This document shows, piece by piece, positions 31,298-41,488 of a DNA stretch of 64,000 bases. How positions within the stretch are numbered: position 1 is the first letter of the stretch; the number at the start of each line of letters is the position of its first letter. Under the pieces are notes generated by a model, which was not told the origin of the DNA, searched no databases, and was given only the letters and a program-made list of their open reading frames with translations. The position numbers and the translations under genes were made by a program. This stretch comes from Streptomyces sp. MUM 203J (lineage in GTDB: Bacteria; Actinomycetota; Actinomycetes; Streptomycetales; Streptomycetaceae): contig NZ_JADWYO010000003.1 in the NCBI RefSeq assembly GCF_022414595.1, positions 124,001 to 188,000 of the forward strand, in the 5' to 3' direction.

Positions 31298-32158
31298 ATG
31301 TCCACCACCCAGGAAGACATGCCCGCGCCCCTGCACCGCCCCGCCACGGCCGCCGGCCGTGAGGGACTCGCAGCGATCCTGGAGCGCCCCTCCCGCGCGG
31401 TGATCGCGGTCGACTTCGACGGCACCCTCGCCCCGATCGTCGCGGACCCCGGGCAGGCCCGCGCCCACCCGGGCGCCGTCCCCGCCCTCGCGGCGCTGGC
31501 CCCGCACGTCGCGTGCGTCGCCGTGGTGACCGGCCGCCCGGCCGGGGTCGCGGTCCGGTACGGCGGCTTCGCCGGGGTGCCCGGCCTGGAGGGTCTCGTC
31601 GTCCTGGGCCACTACGGCGCCGAGCGCTGGGACGCGGCGACCGGCCAGGTCGAGGCGGGCCCCGAGCACCCGGGCATCGCGGCGGTGCGGGCGGAGCTGC
31701 CCGCGGTGCTGGAGCGGGCGGGGGCGTGGCCCGGCACCTGGATCGAGGAGAAGGGCCGCGCGGTCGCCGTCCACACCCGCCGCGCGGAGGACCCCGCCGC
31801 CGCGTTCGCCGCGCTCGTGGCGCCCCTCACCGGGCTGGCCGCCCGCCACGGCCTGGCCCTGGAGCCCGGCCGCCTGGTCCTGGAGCTGCGGCCGCCGGGC
31901 ATGGACAAGGGCAAGGCCCTCACCGACCGCGTACGCGCCCTGAACGCCGGGTCCGTCCTGTACGCGGGCGACGACCTGGGCGACCTCCCCGCGTACGCGG
32001 CCGTCGAGAGACTCCGCGCGGACGGTGTCCCCGGCCTGCTGCTGTGCAGCGCGAGCGAGGAGGTGCCCGAACTGTCCGCCCGGGCGGACCTCACGGTCCC
32101 GGGCCCGGCGGGGGTGGTGGACTTCCTGCGGGCGCTGGCGCGGGTGCTATCCGAATGA
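31298..32158 (+). CDS. otsB: trehalose-6-phosphate phosphatase
   Basis: This 286-residue HAD-type phosphatase removes phosphate from trehalose-6-phosphate. The nucleophile motif is VDFDGTLAPI, the second motif VVTGRP, the Lys region MDKGKAL, and the last motif YAGDDLGDLPAY. The synthase gene otsA is encoded convergently just downstream, completing the OtsAB pathway for trehalose, a spore and osmotic protectant. The ATG at 31298 has GGATAGG upstream; a GTG at 31262 is an alternative. The last codons overlap an antisense remnant (32147-32329). Confidence 0.9.
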   Translation: MSTTQEDMPAPLHRPATAAGREGLAAILERPSRAVIAVDFDGTLAPIVADPGQARAHPGAVPALAALAPHVACVAVVTGRPAGVAVRYGGFAGVPGLEGLVVLGHYGAERWDAATGQVEAGPEHPGIAAVRAELPAVLERAGAWPGTWIEEKGRAVAVHTRRAEDPAAAFAALVAPLTGLAARHGLALEPGRLVLELRPPGMDKGKALTDRVRALNAGSVLYAGDDLGDLPAYAAVERLRADGVPGLLLCSASEEVPELSARADLTVPGPAGVVDFLRALARVLSE

Positions 32159-32329
32159 GATCTGGTCCCGGATGTCCTCAAGGGCGCCTTCGTGTTCCCA
32201 GGTCGGCGGCACAGCTTCGATGAGCCCTTCGATGATCTCGGCGCGATCACCCTTGATGCGCTGGACCGCCTACTTGAGAGCGCGCTCCGGGTCCGCGACT
32301 ACGCTGTAGTCGTCCGGTGCGGTTGCCAT
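32147..32329 (-). pseudogene. fragment of an Uma2-family (DUF820) protein with internal stop
   Basis: Reading the minus strand from the ATG at 32329 gives MATAPDDYSVVADPERALK, then TAG, then AVQRIKGDRAEIIEGLIEAV followed by PPTWEHEGALEDIRDQISFG and a stop. The pattern RAEIIEG..PPTWEHE is that of the N-terminal quarter of Uma2-type restriction-endonuclease-fold proteins, normally about 190 residues. One in-frame stop and loss of the catalytic part make it a decayed remnant that now overlaps the end of otsB. Confidence 0.6.
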
Positions 32330-32433
32330 GCGACACGTCCCTTCGACGAGCAGTTAGCAGGACAGGCGTAGCACCAGCCTGCATCAGGCTGCCCGCCGTC
32401 CTGGTGAGGGTCGCCCGAAAGGGTGTCCGGGCT

Positions 32434-33912
32434 TCAGGCACCCATCGCCCGCAGTGCCTCCAGCTGCTCCAGGAACCACCGCTGCGGCGGCAGCGCCGTT
32501 CCCGCCGCGGCCAGCCGCTTGGAGCGGTCGGCGCGCTCGGCGTCCGGCATCGTCAGGGCCTCGTGCAGCGCCCGGGCCGTGCCCGTCACGTCGTACGGGT
32601 TCACCACGACCGCGTCCCCGCCCAGTTCCTCGTAAGCCCCCGCCTCCCGTGACAGCACCAGCGCGCAGCCCGCGTCGGAGACCACGGGGACCTCCTTGGC
32701 GACCAGGTTCATGCCGTCCCGGATGGGGTTGACCAGCGCCACGTCCGCCAGGCGGTACGCCGCCAGGGAGCGGGCGAAGTCGTCCTTCACATGCAGGACG
32801 ACCGGGGTCCAGTCCTCCGTGCCGTACTCCGCGTTGATCTCCTCCGCCAGTCGGTAGGCCTCCGCCGTGTACGCGCGGTACACCTCCAGGTCCTGCCGCG
32901 ACGGGTACGCGAAGGCGAGGTGGACGACCCGCTCCCGCCACTCGGGGCGGTCCTCCAGCAGCGTCCGGTAGGCCAGCAGGCCCCGGACGATGTTCTTCGA
33001 CAGTTCCGTGCGGTCCACCCGGACGATCGTTTTGCGGGGACCGCCCCCGGGCGCCGTCCCGATCTCCGTCCGGAGGGCGGCCATCCGCTCCTCGACGTCC
33101 GGTTCGTGCGAACGTGCCCGCAGGAACTCGGCGTCCGCGCCGAGGCCGTGCACGCCGATCCAGGTCCGGCGGAACGGCTGTCGGCCGGTGGGGCTGTGCT
33201 CGATCCACGAACCTCGGGCAGGGTTCGGCATCATCGGGATGATCCGCTCGGGGTCCACGGCCGCGCAGCGCGAGAACGCGGTCGCCCAGCGCTGTGTCAG
33301 GAAGCCCAGCTGGTCCGCCCCGAGCATCCCCCACACCAGCTCCTCCGCCACGTCGTCCGGAAGCACCCGGAAGTACTCCGGCGGCGCCCACGGCGTGTGC
33401 GAGAAGTGTCCGATCCGCAGGTCCTGACGCAGTTCCCGCAGCATGCCCGGGGCCAGCGCCAGGTGGTAGTCCTGGATCAGCACCGCCGCGCCCGGCGCCG
33501 CCTCCGCCGCCAGTGCCCGCGCGAACGCGCGGTTGTACGCGCGGTACGCCTCCCACCGCTGCCGGAACCCCGTGTCGAAGACCGGCTCCAGCGGCGTCTG
33601 CCACAGCATGTGGTGCAGGAACCACAGCACCGAGTTCGCGATCCCGTTGTAGGCCGCGTCCTGCACCTCGGACGGGATGTCCAGCATCCGGACGCCCGGC
33701 TCCCCGGCGCCCCGCCGGACCGCCTCCCGGTCGCCCTCGCCCAGCGCCGCGCACACCCACACCGCGCCCGCGTCCGGCCCGATGGCCGACAGGCCCGACA
33801 CCAGGCCGCCGCCGCCCCGCCGCGCCTCCAGTGAGCCGTCCTCGCCCAGTGCGTAGCTGACCGGGCCGCGGTTCGATGCCACGAGAATCTCGGAAGCCGT
33901 CTCGGAAGCCAT
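32434..33912 (-). CDS. otsA: alpha,alpha-trehalose-6-phosphate synthase
   Basis: This 492-residue GT20 glycosyltransferase makes trehalose-6-phosphate from a nucleotide-glucose and glucose-6-phosphate. Visible signatures are ILVASNRGPVSY, GGGGLVSGLSAI, WFLHHMLW, VLIQDYHLALAPGMLR, HFSHTPWAPPEY, RTELSKNIVRGL and PIRDGMNLVAKEV. Full length and all active-site regions are present. It converges on otsB, separated only by the Uma2-like remnant. The gpgS gene lies 89 nt upstream on the same strand. Confidence 0.95.
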   Translation of the reverse strand: MASETASEILVASNRGPVSYALGEDGSLEARRGGGGLVSGLSAIGPDAGAVWVCAALGEGDREAVRRGAGEPGVRMLDIPSEVQDAAYNGIANSVLWFLHHMLWQTPLEPVFDTGFRQRWEAYRAYNRAFARALAAEAAPGAAVLIQDYHLALAPGMLRELRQDLRIGHFSHTPWAPPEYFRVLPDDVAEELVWGMLGADQLGFLTQRWATAFSRCAAVDPERIIPMMPNPARGSWIEHSPTGRQPFRRTWIGVHGLGADAEFLRARSHEPDVEERMAALRTEIGTAPGGGPRKTIVRVDRTELSKNIVRGLLAYRTLLEDRPEWRERVVHLAFAYPSRQDLEVYRAYTAEAYRLAEEINAEYGTEDWTPVVLHVKDDFARSLAAYRLADVALVNPIRDGMNLVAKEVPVVSDAGCALVLSREAGAYEELGGDAVVVNPYDVTGTARALHEALTMPDAERADRSKRLAAAGTALPPQRWFLEQLEALRAMGA

Positions 33913-34001
33913 GTAGGCGAACCTAGCCGCGAGCGGAAACGCTCAAACGTGCGGAAACAAGCCGCGGCCTCCGCTCACCGCGGTACCCCACCCGCCGCGG
34001 G

Positions 34002-35000
34002 TCACGCCACGCGCCGCCTGCGCGTGTACTCCGCCACCTCGCGCATCGGCGGGCGCTCCTCCGTGTCCACCGCGTGTGTGCTCGGGACGAACCCCGACGC
34101 GTCCCGCTCGAACTGCGTCAGCCGGGGCCGCACGAGATGGCCCCGCGCCAGCCGCGCCTGCGCCGTCCGGTAGATCGCCGCCGCCATCCGGCCCAGCGCC
34201 CGGTCGTCCTGGTGCCGGTGCAGCCGCACCCCGACATCCACCTGCGCCAGCGCGTCCAGCCCCACCAGGTGCAGCGCGTCCACCAGCAGGCCCAGCTCCA
34301 CCCCGTACCCCACCGGGAAGGGCAGGCGCTCCAGCAGCGAACGGCGGGCCGCGTACTCGCCGCCCAGCGGCTGGACGAAGCCCGCGAGCTGCGGCCAGTG
34401 CAGGTTCAGCAGCGGGCGCGCCACCAGCTCCGTCACCCGCCCGCCCTGCCCCGCCGCCCTGCCGGAGGCGGGCGCACCGGACTCGGTGGCCAGCGGGCGG
34501 TCGTACGTCGCCTTCACGAACTCCACGTCCGGGTCCGTGAGCAGCGGGCCGACGATCCCGGTCACGAAGTCGGCCGAGAACTCCCGCAGGTCCGCGTCCA
34601 CGAAGGCCACCACGTCCCCGCCGGTCACCAGCAGCGACCGCCACAGCACCTCGCCCTTGCCCGGCACGGCCGGTATCCGGGGCAGGATGTCGTCCCGCGC
34701 CACCACCCGGGCGCCCGCCGACCGCGCCACCTCCGCCGTACGGTCCGTCGAGCCCGAGTCGACCACCACCAGCTCGTCCACCAGCGGCACCGCCTCCGGA
34801 CCGCCGTCGGCCATCAGCTCGCGGCGGATCACCGCGACGATCTCCCCGACCGTCGCCTCCTCGTTCAGCGCGGGGAGCACCACGCTGACCGTGGTCCCGT
34901 GCGCCTGCTTCGCGGCGAGCAGCCGGCCGGTCGGCCGGTCGGCCACGCTCCAGGACCGCCGTTCCAGCCAGCGCTCCACCTCGTCCAGCACCCGCGCCAC
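34002..35000 (-). CDS. gpgS: glucosyl-3-phosphoglycerate synthase
   Basis: This 332-residue GT-A glycosyltransferase has VSVVLPALNEEATVGEIV, a metal-binding VAFVDADLREF, LLNLHWPQLAGFVQPLGGEYAARRSLLERLPFPVGYGVELG and HLHRHQDD-like RLHRHQDDRALGRMA. This is the pattern of GpgS, which forms glucosyl-3-phosphoglycerate for glucosylglycerate or methylglucose polysaccharide. The gene next to otsA suggests joint control of compatible solutes. The ATG at 35000 starts MARVLDEVERWL. Confidence 0.88.
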   Translation of the reverse strand: MARVLDEVERWLERRSWSVADRPTGRLLAAKQAHGTTVSVVLPALNEEATVGEIVAVIRRELMADGGPEAVPLVDELVVVDSGSTDRTAEVARSAGARVVARDDILPRIPAVPGKGEVLWRSLLVTGGDVVAFVDADLREFSADFVTGIVGPLLTDPDVEFVKATYDRPLATESGAPASGRAAGQGGRVTELVARPLLNLHWPQLAGFVQPLGGEYAARRSLLERLPFPVGYGVELGLLVDALHLVGLDALAQVDVGVRLHRHQDDRALGRMAAAIYRTAQARLARGHLVRPRLTQFERDASGFVPSTHAVDTEERPPMREVAEYTRRRRVA

Positions 35001-35152
35001 TCCTCAGAAGTCGGTCGTATGTCGGTGTCCGCGATCCATCTCGCGGTTCGGACGCCTGTCTCAGACCTCCGCCCCGTCGGTTACAGTCTTGAACAACGCG
35101 CAGGACGGCCGCATGCCGGGTCTCCCGGTTTCCGCCCCGCGCCGACAACTTC

Positions 35153-35272
35153 ACACCGCTCATCCAGAGGGGCAGAGGGATACGGCCCGATGAAGCCCCG
35201 GCAACCCTCCAGTCGGCACCCACATCACGCGGGGCCCCGGCTAGGGAAGGTGCCAAATCCGTCTCATGGCGA
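35153..35272 (+). ncRNA. SAM-I (S-box) riboswitch upstream of thrC
   Basis: The leader contains the conserved S-box elements in order: ATCCAGAGGGGCAGAGGGA (kink-turn side), GATGAAGCCCCGGCAACC, and GGTGCCAAATCC with ATGGCG near the end. The aptamer is followed by GAGGAG (35293-35298), then CCTC and CTCC segments just before the thrC ATG that could sequester it. I infer translational control by S-adenosylmethionine. Outer boundaries are approximate. Confidence 0.9.
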
Positions 35273-35315
35273 CACGCGTCAGTGAGAAAGATGAGGAGAA
35301 AGGGCCTCGCCTCCC

Positions 35316-36620
35316 ATGGCTGTGCAGACCACCGCACCCACCACCAGCACCTCCGGTGCCGCCGCCCCCGTCGACCTCGGACCCGCCGCCGGCCTCTCCT
35401 GCCGCGAGTGCGGCGAGCGCTTCCCGCTCGGCCCGGTCTTCGCCTGTGAGCAGTGTTTCGGCCCGCTGGAGATCGCCTACGACTTCGGCGGCCACGACCC
35501 CGAGGAACTTCGCAAGCGCATCGAGGCGGGCCCCGCCAGCATCTGGCGGTACGCCCCGCTGCTCCCCGTCCCCGCCGACGTCGCGGACAAGCCGAACCTC
35601 AACCCCGGCTGGACCAAGCTGGTCAAGGCCGACAACCTCGCCCGCGAACTGGGCGTCACCGGTGAGCTGTTCGTCAAGGACGACTCGGGCAACCCCACCC
35701 ACAGCTTCAAGGACCGGGTCGTCGCCCAGGCCCTGGAGGCCGCCCGTGCCTTCGGCTTCACGACCCTCTCCTGCTCCTCCACCGGCAACCTGGCGGGCGC
35801 GGTCGGCGCCGCCGCCGCCCGCGCGGGCCTCCGGTCCTGCGTGTTCATCCCGCACGACCTGGAGCAGGGCAAGGTCGTCATGGCCGCGGTCTACGGCGGC
35901 GAGCTCGTCGGCATCGAGGGCAACTACGACGACGTCAACCGCTTCTGCTCGGAGCTCATCGGGGATCCGCTCGGTGAGGGCTGGGGCTTCGTCAACGTCA
36001 ACCTGCGGCCGTACTACGCCGAGGGCTCCAAGACCCTCGCGTACGAGATCTGCGAGCAGCTCGGCTGGCGGCTCCCGGACCAGATCGTCGTCCCGATCGC
36101 CTCCGGCTCCCAGCTCACGAAGATCGACAAGGGGCTCCAGGAGCTGATCAGGCTGGGCCTGGTCGAGGACAGGCCGTACAAGATCTTCGGCGCCCAGGCG
36201 GAGGGCTGCTCCCCGGTGTCGGCGGCCTTCAAGGCCGGTCACGACGTCGTCCGGCCCCAGAAGCCGAACACCATCGCCAAGTCGCTGGCCATCGGCAACC
36301 CGGCCGACGGCCCGTACGTCCTGGACATCGCCCGCCGCACCGGCGGCGCCGTGGAGGACGTGACGGACGAGCAGGTCGTCGACGCCATCAAGCTGCTGGC
36401 CCGCACCGAGGGCGTCTTCGCGGAGACCGCGGGCGGCGTGACCGTCGGCGTGACGAAGAAGCTCATCGAGAACGGTCTGCTGGACCCGGCGCTCACCACG
36501 GTCGTCCTCAACACCGGCGACGGTCTCAAGACCCTGGACGCGGTCTCCCCGACCACCGGGCCGACCGCCACGATCCGCCCGAGCCTGGACGCCTTCCGCG
36601 ACGCAGGCCTCGCCCACTGA
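35316..36620 (+). CDS. thrC: threonine synthase
   Basis: This 434-residue PLP enzyme converts O-phosphohomoserine to threonine. The PLP lysine is K132 in NPTHSFKDRV. Further landmarks are TLSCSSTGNLAGAVGAAAARAG, PIASGSQLTKI and VVLNTGDGLKTLD. The N-terminus carries a four-cysteine motif (C29, C32, C44, C47) that looks like a small zinc ribbon. The gene is preceded by a SAM-I riboswitch, linking threonine formation to the methionine/SAM supply. A ubiquitin-like sulfur-carrier gene follows after 52 nt. Confidence 0.95.
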   Translation: MAVQTTAPTTSTSGAAAPVDLGPAAGLSCRECGERFPLGPVFACEQCFGPLEIAYDFGGHDPEELRKRIEAGPASIWRYAPLLPVPADVADKPNLNPGWTKLVKADNLARELGVTGELFVKDDSGNPTHSFKDRVVAQALEAARAFGFTTLSCSSTGNLAGAVGAAAARAGLRSCVFIPHDLEQGKVVMAAVYGGELVGIEGNYDDVNRFCSELIGDPLGEGWGFVNVNLRPYYAEGSKTLAYEICEQLGWRLPDQIVVPIASGSQLTKIDKGLQELIRLGLVEDRPYKIFGAQAEGCSPVSAAFKAGHDVVRPQKPNTIAKSLAIGNPADGPYVLDIARRTGGAVEDVTDEQVVDAIKLLARTEGVFAETAGGVTVGVTKKLIENGLLDPALTTVVLNTGDGLKTLDAVSPTTGPTATIRPSLDAFRDAGLAH

Positions 36621-36672
36621 CCGGCCTCGCCCGCCGGCCCACCGCCACCACACCCCGGGAGACCCGAACAGC

Positions 36673-36951
36673 ATGAGCGTGAACGTCCGCATCCCCACCA
36701 TCCTCCGCACCTACACCGACGGCAAGGCCGAGGTCCCGGCGGAGGGCGCCACCCTCGCGGAGGTCATCCAGTCCCTGGAGCAGAGCCATCCGGGGATCTC
36801 CGCGCGCGTCCTCGACGACCAGGGGCAGCTGCGCCGCTTCGTGAACGTCTACGTCAACGACGACGACGTGCGCTTCGAGGGCGGCCTCGCCACGGCGACG
36901 CCGGACGGCGCGGGCGTCTCCATCATCCCGGCCGTCGCAGGCGGCTGCTGA
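36673..36951 (+). CDS. MoaD/ThiS-family ubiquitin-like sulfur carrier (CysO-like)
   Basis: This 92-residue beta-grasp protein has the pattern VRIPTILRTYTDGKAEVPAEGATLAEVIQSLEQSHPGISARVLDDQGQLRRFVNVYVNDDDVRFEGGL and ends VAGGC. The diglycine of sulfur carriers is present, but one extra cysteine follows, so it would need trimming, as described for CysO/QbsE-type carriers with a Mec+-like protease. Related carriers supply sulfur for cysteine, methionine or cofactor synthesis. No mec+ or cysM is adjacent. It follows thrC and is closed by a strong hairpin. Confidence 0.82.
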   Translation: MSVNVRIPTILRTYTDGKAEVPAEGATLAEVIQSLEQSHPGISARVLDDQGQLRRFVNVYVNDDDVRFEGGLATATPDGAGVSIIPAVAGGC

Positions 36952-36970
36952 GCCCCGGAGCCCCTTCGGA

Positions 36971-37000
36971 TTGCCCCCTCCGGGAAAGCGGAGGGGGCAA
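36971..37000 (+). terminator. hairpin terminator after the sulfur-carrier gene
   Basis: Perfect 12-nt arms, TTGCCCCCTCCG (36971-36982) and CGGAGGGGGCAA (36989-37000), enclose GGAAAG and are followed by TTCTGC. Confidence 0.85.
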
Positions 37001-37356
37001 TTCTGCATGGTTAGGCGCGGTACAGTTGGGGAAGTCCCTGCCGCCGCGTGTGCCGCCCGCATATGAGAATGCGCCCGGCCACGACAAGATGTAGCCAAAA
37101 TGCCGTCACATGATGCGGCTTTTGCGCGGTTTGCCCGGCCCGACTTGCCCGGGGTTGTAGCCCTTTCGGCCACTTTTTCCGATCACGAGTGCTCGGATTT
37201 CTCGTCCGAATGACCTGTTGCAGAGGGCAGTTGGGCAGATACATTCAGCCGCGGTCGACGCGTTCCGGCGCACGCTCACTCCTGTCGGTGAGCGAGGTCT
37301 GACCCGGGTCCGCGAAGTGCGGTCCTGTGCAAGGGCCAGTAATAGGGGAGTTAGGC
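37001..37356. other. gene-free stretch, likely promoter and long leader of cspA-type gene
   Basis: I see no gene in these 356 nt. It is less GC-rich than its surroundings, with TTTTTCC and similar tracts near 37170, and probably holds the cold-shock gene promoter and 5' leader. The last 13 nt contain the ribosome site AGGGGAG. Confidence 0.5.
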
Positions 37357-37560
37357 ATGGCTCAGGGCACCGTCAAGTGGTTCAACGCGGAGAAGGGATA
37401 CGGCTTCATCGCGGTCGACGGTGGTGCGGATGTATTCGTGCACTACAGCGCGATCCAGATGGATGGCTACCGCACCCTTGAGGAGGGGCAGCGGGTCGAG
37501 TTCGAGATCTCGCAGGGCCAGAAGGGCCCTCAGGCGGACATGGTCAAACTCACGGCCTGA
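37357..37560 (+). CDS. cold-shock domain protein (CspA family)
   Basis: This 67-residue single OB-fold protein begins [23 protein letters not shown] and contains VFVHYSAIQ, the two RNA-binding motifs of the family. It is standard length. The ATG follows AGGGGAG with 6-nt spacing. It acts as a single-stranded nucleic-acid chaperone. A long gene-free leader precedes it and a 16-bp hairpin terminator follows. Confidence 0.95.
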   Translation: MAQGTVKWFNAEKGYGFIAVDGGADVFVHYSAIQMDGYRTLEEGQRVEFEISQGQKGPQADMVKLTA

Positions 37561-37592
37561 CCGCGACGCGTTTCGGCCAACCGGAACCTCAT

Positions 37593-37630
37593 GAAGGGCC
37601 CGGCTCCCCGACCAGGGAGCCGGGCCCTTC
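37593..37630 (+). terminator. hairpin terminator after cold-shock gene
   Basis: Perfect 16-nt arms, GAAGGGCCCGGCTCCC (37593-37608) and its complement (37615-37630), enclose a 6-nt loop. Confidence 0.88.
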
Positions 37631-37698
37631 GCGTGCCCGGGGCCGCGCCCCGGCTCCCCCGGAGCGTGTCCGGGCGGGGCCCGGCACAGCCCAAGGCG

Positions 37699-37725
37699 CT
37701 TGCACTCTCCTAGGGCGAGTGCTAA
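37699..37725. promoter_or_regulatory. CIRCE element 1 (HrcA operator)
   Basis: CTTGCACTC-N9-GAGTGCTAA matches the CIRCE consensus TTAGCACTC-N9-GAGTGCTAA, with a perfect right arm. Confidence 0.9.
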
Positions 37726-37734
37726 TCATTGGCG

Positions 37735-37761
37735 TTAGCACTCTGCGAGTGAGAGTGACAA
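37735..37761. promoter_or_regulatory. CIRCE element 2 (HrcA operator)
   Basis: TTAGCACTC-N9-GAGTGACAA has a perfect left CIRCE arm and a right arm with two mismatches. It lies 10 nt after element 1, so groEL2 carries tandem HrcA sites. Confidence 0.85.
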
Positions 37762-37780
37762 CGAAGGACCTCGTCGGTGA

Positions 37781-39550
<1,770 letters not shown>

Positions 39551-39599
39551 TCCGTCCCTCCGTACGTTCGTACGGGGGACCGGAACCGGTCCACTTGAA

Positions 39600-39640
39600 C
39601 CGAGGGCGGCACCCCTCCTCCCAGGGGGTGCCGCCCTCGG
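39600..39640 (+). terminator. hairpin terminator after groEL2
   Basis: Perfect 16-nt arms at 39600-39615 and 39625-39640 (CCGAGGGCGGCACCCC and complement) enclose a 9-nt loop. Confidence 0.85.
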
Positions 39641-39787
39641 GCGTGCCCGGGGGGCCGCGCGGCCACGCAGGTGTGACTTTTTACGTAATGCCTGGTTGAC
39701 CGCCGTATGTGAAGATGTCCCGGGCCCTGGGTCACCCATGCCCTTTGGCCTTCTTTGCCCCCCGTAGCCCCCCTCACAAGGATGCCC

Positions 39788-41239
39788 GTGGAAGCGCTCG
39801 ACTCCCTGATCGTGGACGTCAACGACGTCTTCTGGACGTATCTGCTCATCCCTGTCGTCGTGCTCGCGGGCCTCTGGTTCACGCTGCGGTCCAAGGGTGT
39901 GCAGCTTCGTCTCCTGCCCGAGATGTTCCGGGTGGTGAAGGAGCCCGCCCCGAGCGCGGAGGGCGGCCGGAAGCCGGTCTCGTCCTTCGGCGCGTTCACG
40001 GTGTCGGCGGCGGCCCGGGTCGGCACCGGCAACATCGCGGGTGTCGCGGGCGCGATCACGCTGGGCGGCGCGGGCGCGGTGTTCTGGATGTGGGTGATGG
40101 CGCTGGTCGGCGCCGCCTCCGCGTTCGTCGAGTCGACGCTGGCGCAGCTGTACAAGACACGTGACAAGGACGGTACGTACCGGGGCGGCCCCGCGTACTA
40201 CATGCAGCGCGCGCTGGGGAAGCCGTGGCTGGGCTTCCTGTTCGCGGTGACGATCACGGTGACGTTCGGCTTCGTCTTCAACGCCGTGCAGTCCAACACG
40301 ATCATCGCGGTGGCCGGCGGCTCGCTGGGCGACACGGCGGACGCGTCCTGGTTCGCCCCGGCGCTCGGTGCCGGCGTGGCGCTGCTGCTGGGCCTGGTGA
40401 TCTTCGGCGGTATCCGCCGGATCGCGTCGGTCACCCAGGTGCTGGTCCCGGTCATGGCGGTCGTCTACCTGGTGCTGGGCGCCGTGGTGGTCGTGATGAA
40501 CGTCAGCGACATCCCGCGGGTCGTCGCGGACATCGTCGGGGGCGCGTTCGGCTTCCGTGAGGTCGCGGGCGGTGCGGTCGGCGCGGCGATCCAGAACGGT
40601 ATCCGGCGTGGCATGTTCTCGAACGAGGCCGGTCTGGGCTCGGCGCCCAACGCCGGCGCGACGGCCGAGGTCTCCCACCCGGTCAAGCAGGGCCTGGTCC
40701 AGTCGCTGGGCGTGTTCTTCGACACGATGCTGATCTGCACGATGACCGCGTTCATCATCCTGACGACGAACCCGGCGCTGGCCGGCCGTCAGGGCGCCGA
40801 CCTGACGCAGTCCGCGCTCCAGTCCACGCTGGGCGGCTGGGCGGGCCACGTCCTGACGGCGGTCGTCTTCATGCTGTGCTTCTCGACGCTGATCGGTAAC
40901 TACTACTACGGCGAGTCGAACATCGAGTTCATGACCGGCGAGGACCGCAAGGGCTGGGTGCTGCCCGTGTACCGGGTGCTGGTCCTGGCGACGGTCTTCC
41001 TGGGCGCGCTCGGCACGGTGAGCGTGGTCTGGAACCTGGCGGACGTGTTCATGGGCTTCATGGCCCTGGTGAACCTGGCGGCGATCGTCCCGCTGTCGGT
41101 CATCGCCTTCCGGCTGCTGGACGACTACCAGCAGCAGCGTCGCGCGGGCCTGGACCCGAGGTTCACGCGGGACCGGGTGCCGGGTCTGACGAACGTCGAG
41201 TGCTGGGAGCCGGCGAAGGTGGCCGAGCGCGTCGGCTGA
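39788..41239 (+). CDS. sodium:alanine (AGCS/DAACS) symporter
   Basis: This membrane protein of about 483 residues matches the alanine-or-glycine:cation symporter family. Landmarks are GAFTVSAAARVGTGNIAGVAGAITLGGAGAVFWMW, ESTLAQLYK, GGPAYYMQ, FSNEAGLGSAPNAGATA and SVVWNLADVFMGFMAL. About ten to eleven membrane helices are visible. It imports alanine or glycine with sodium or protons. AAGG lies 6 nt before the GTG at 39788, which I prefer; the ATG at 39782 has no usable ribosome site. Confidence 0.9.
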   Translation: MEALDSLIVDVNDVFWTYLLIPVVVLAGLWFTLRSKGVQLRLLPEMFRVVKEPAPSAEGGRKPVSSFGAFTVSAAARVGTGNIAGVAGAITLGGAGAVFWMWVMALVGAASAFVESTLAQLYKTRDKDGTYRGGPAYYMQRALGKPWLGFLFAVTITVTFGFVFNAVQSNTIIAVAGGSLGDTADASWFAPALGAGVALLLGLVIFGGIRRIASVTQVLVPVMAVVYLVLGAVVVVMNVSDIPRVVADIVGGAFGFREVAGGAVGAAIQNGIRRGMFSNEAGLGSAPNAGATAEVSHPVKQGLVQSLGVFFDTMLICTMTAFIILTTNPALAGRQGADLTQSALQSTLGGWAGHVLTAVVFMLCFSTLIGNYYYGESNIEFMTGEDRKGWVLPVYRVLVLATVFLGALGTVSVVWNLADVFMGFMALVNLAAIVPLSVIAFRLLDDYQQQRRAGLDPRFTRDRVPGLTNVECWEPAKVAERVG

Positions 41240-41259
41240 CGTGGCCGAGCGCCGTACGT

Positions 41260-41299
41260 CGAGGGCGGTGGCCCCGGTTTCCCCGGGTCACCGCCCTCG
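41260..41299 (+). terminator. hairpin terminator after symporter gene
   Basis: CGAGGGCGGTG (41260-41270) pairs with CACCGCCCTCG (41289-41299), and the loop itself can form GGCCCCGG/CCCCGGG pairs. Confidence 0.75.
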
Positions 41300-41488
41300 G
41301 GCGTTGTGGGGGCCGTACGGGATGTCCGCCCGCATGCACGGACGGGCCGGGGACGAAAGCGGGGAGGGTGCGGGGTTCGTCCGCCCGTGCGCGACTGCAC
41401 CGTGATGGCCGAGCCGGGTGGCGGGACGCGCCGACCGCGCTGAGTCTGGGACAGCCCCCACCACCTCACAGACACAGGGAGCGGACCG

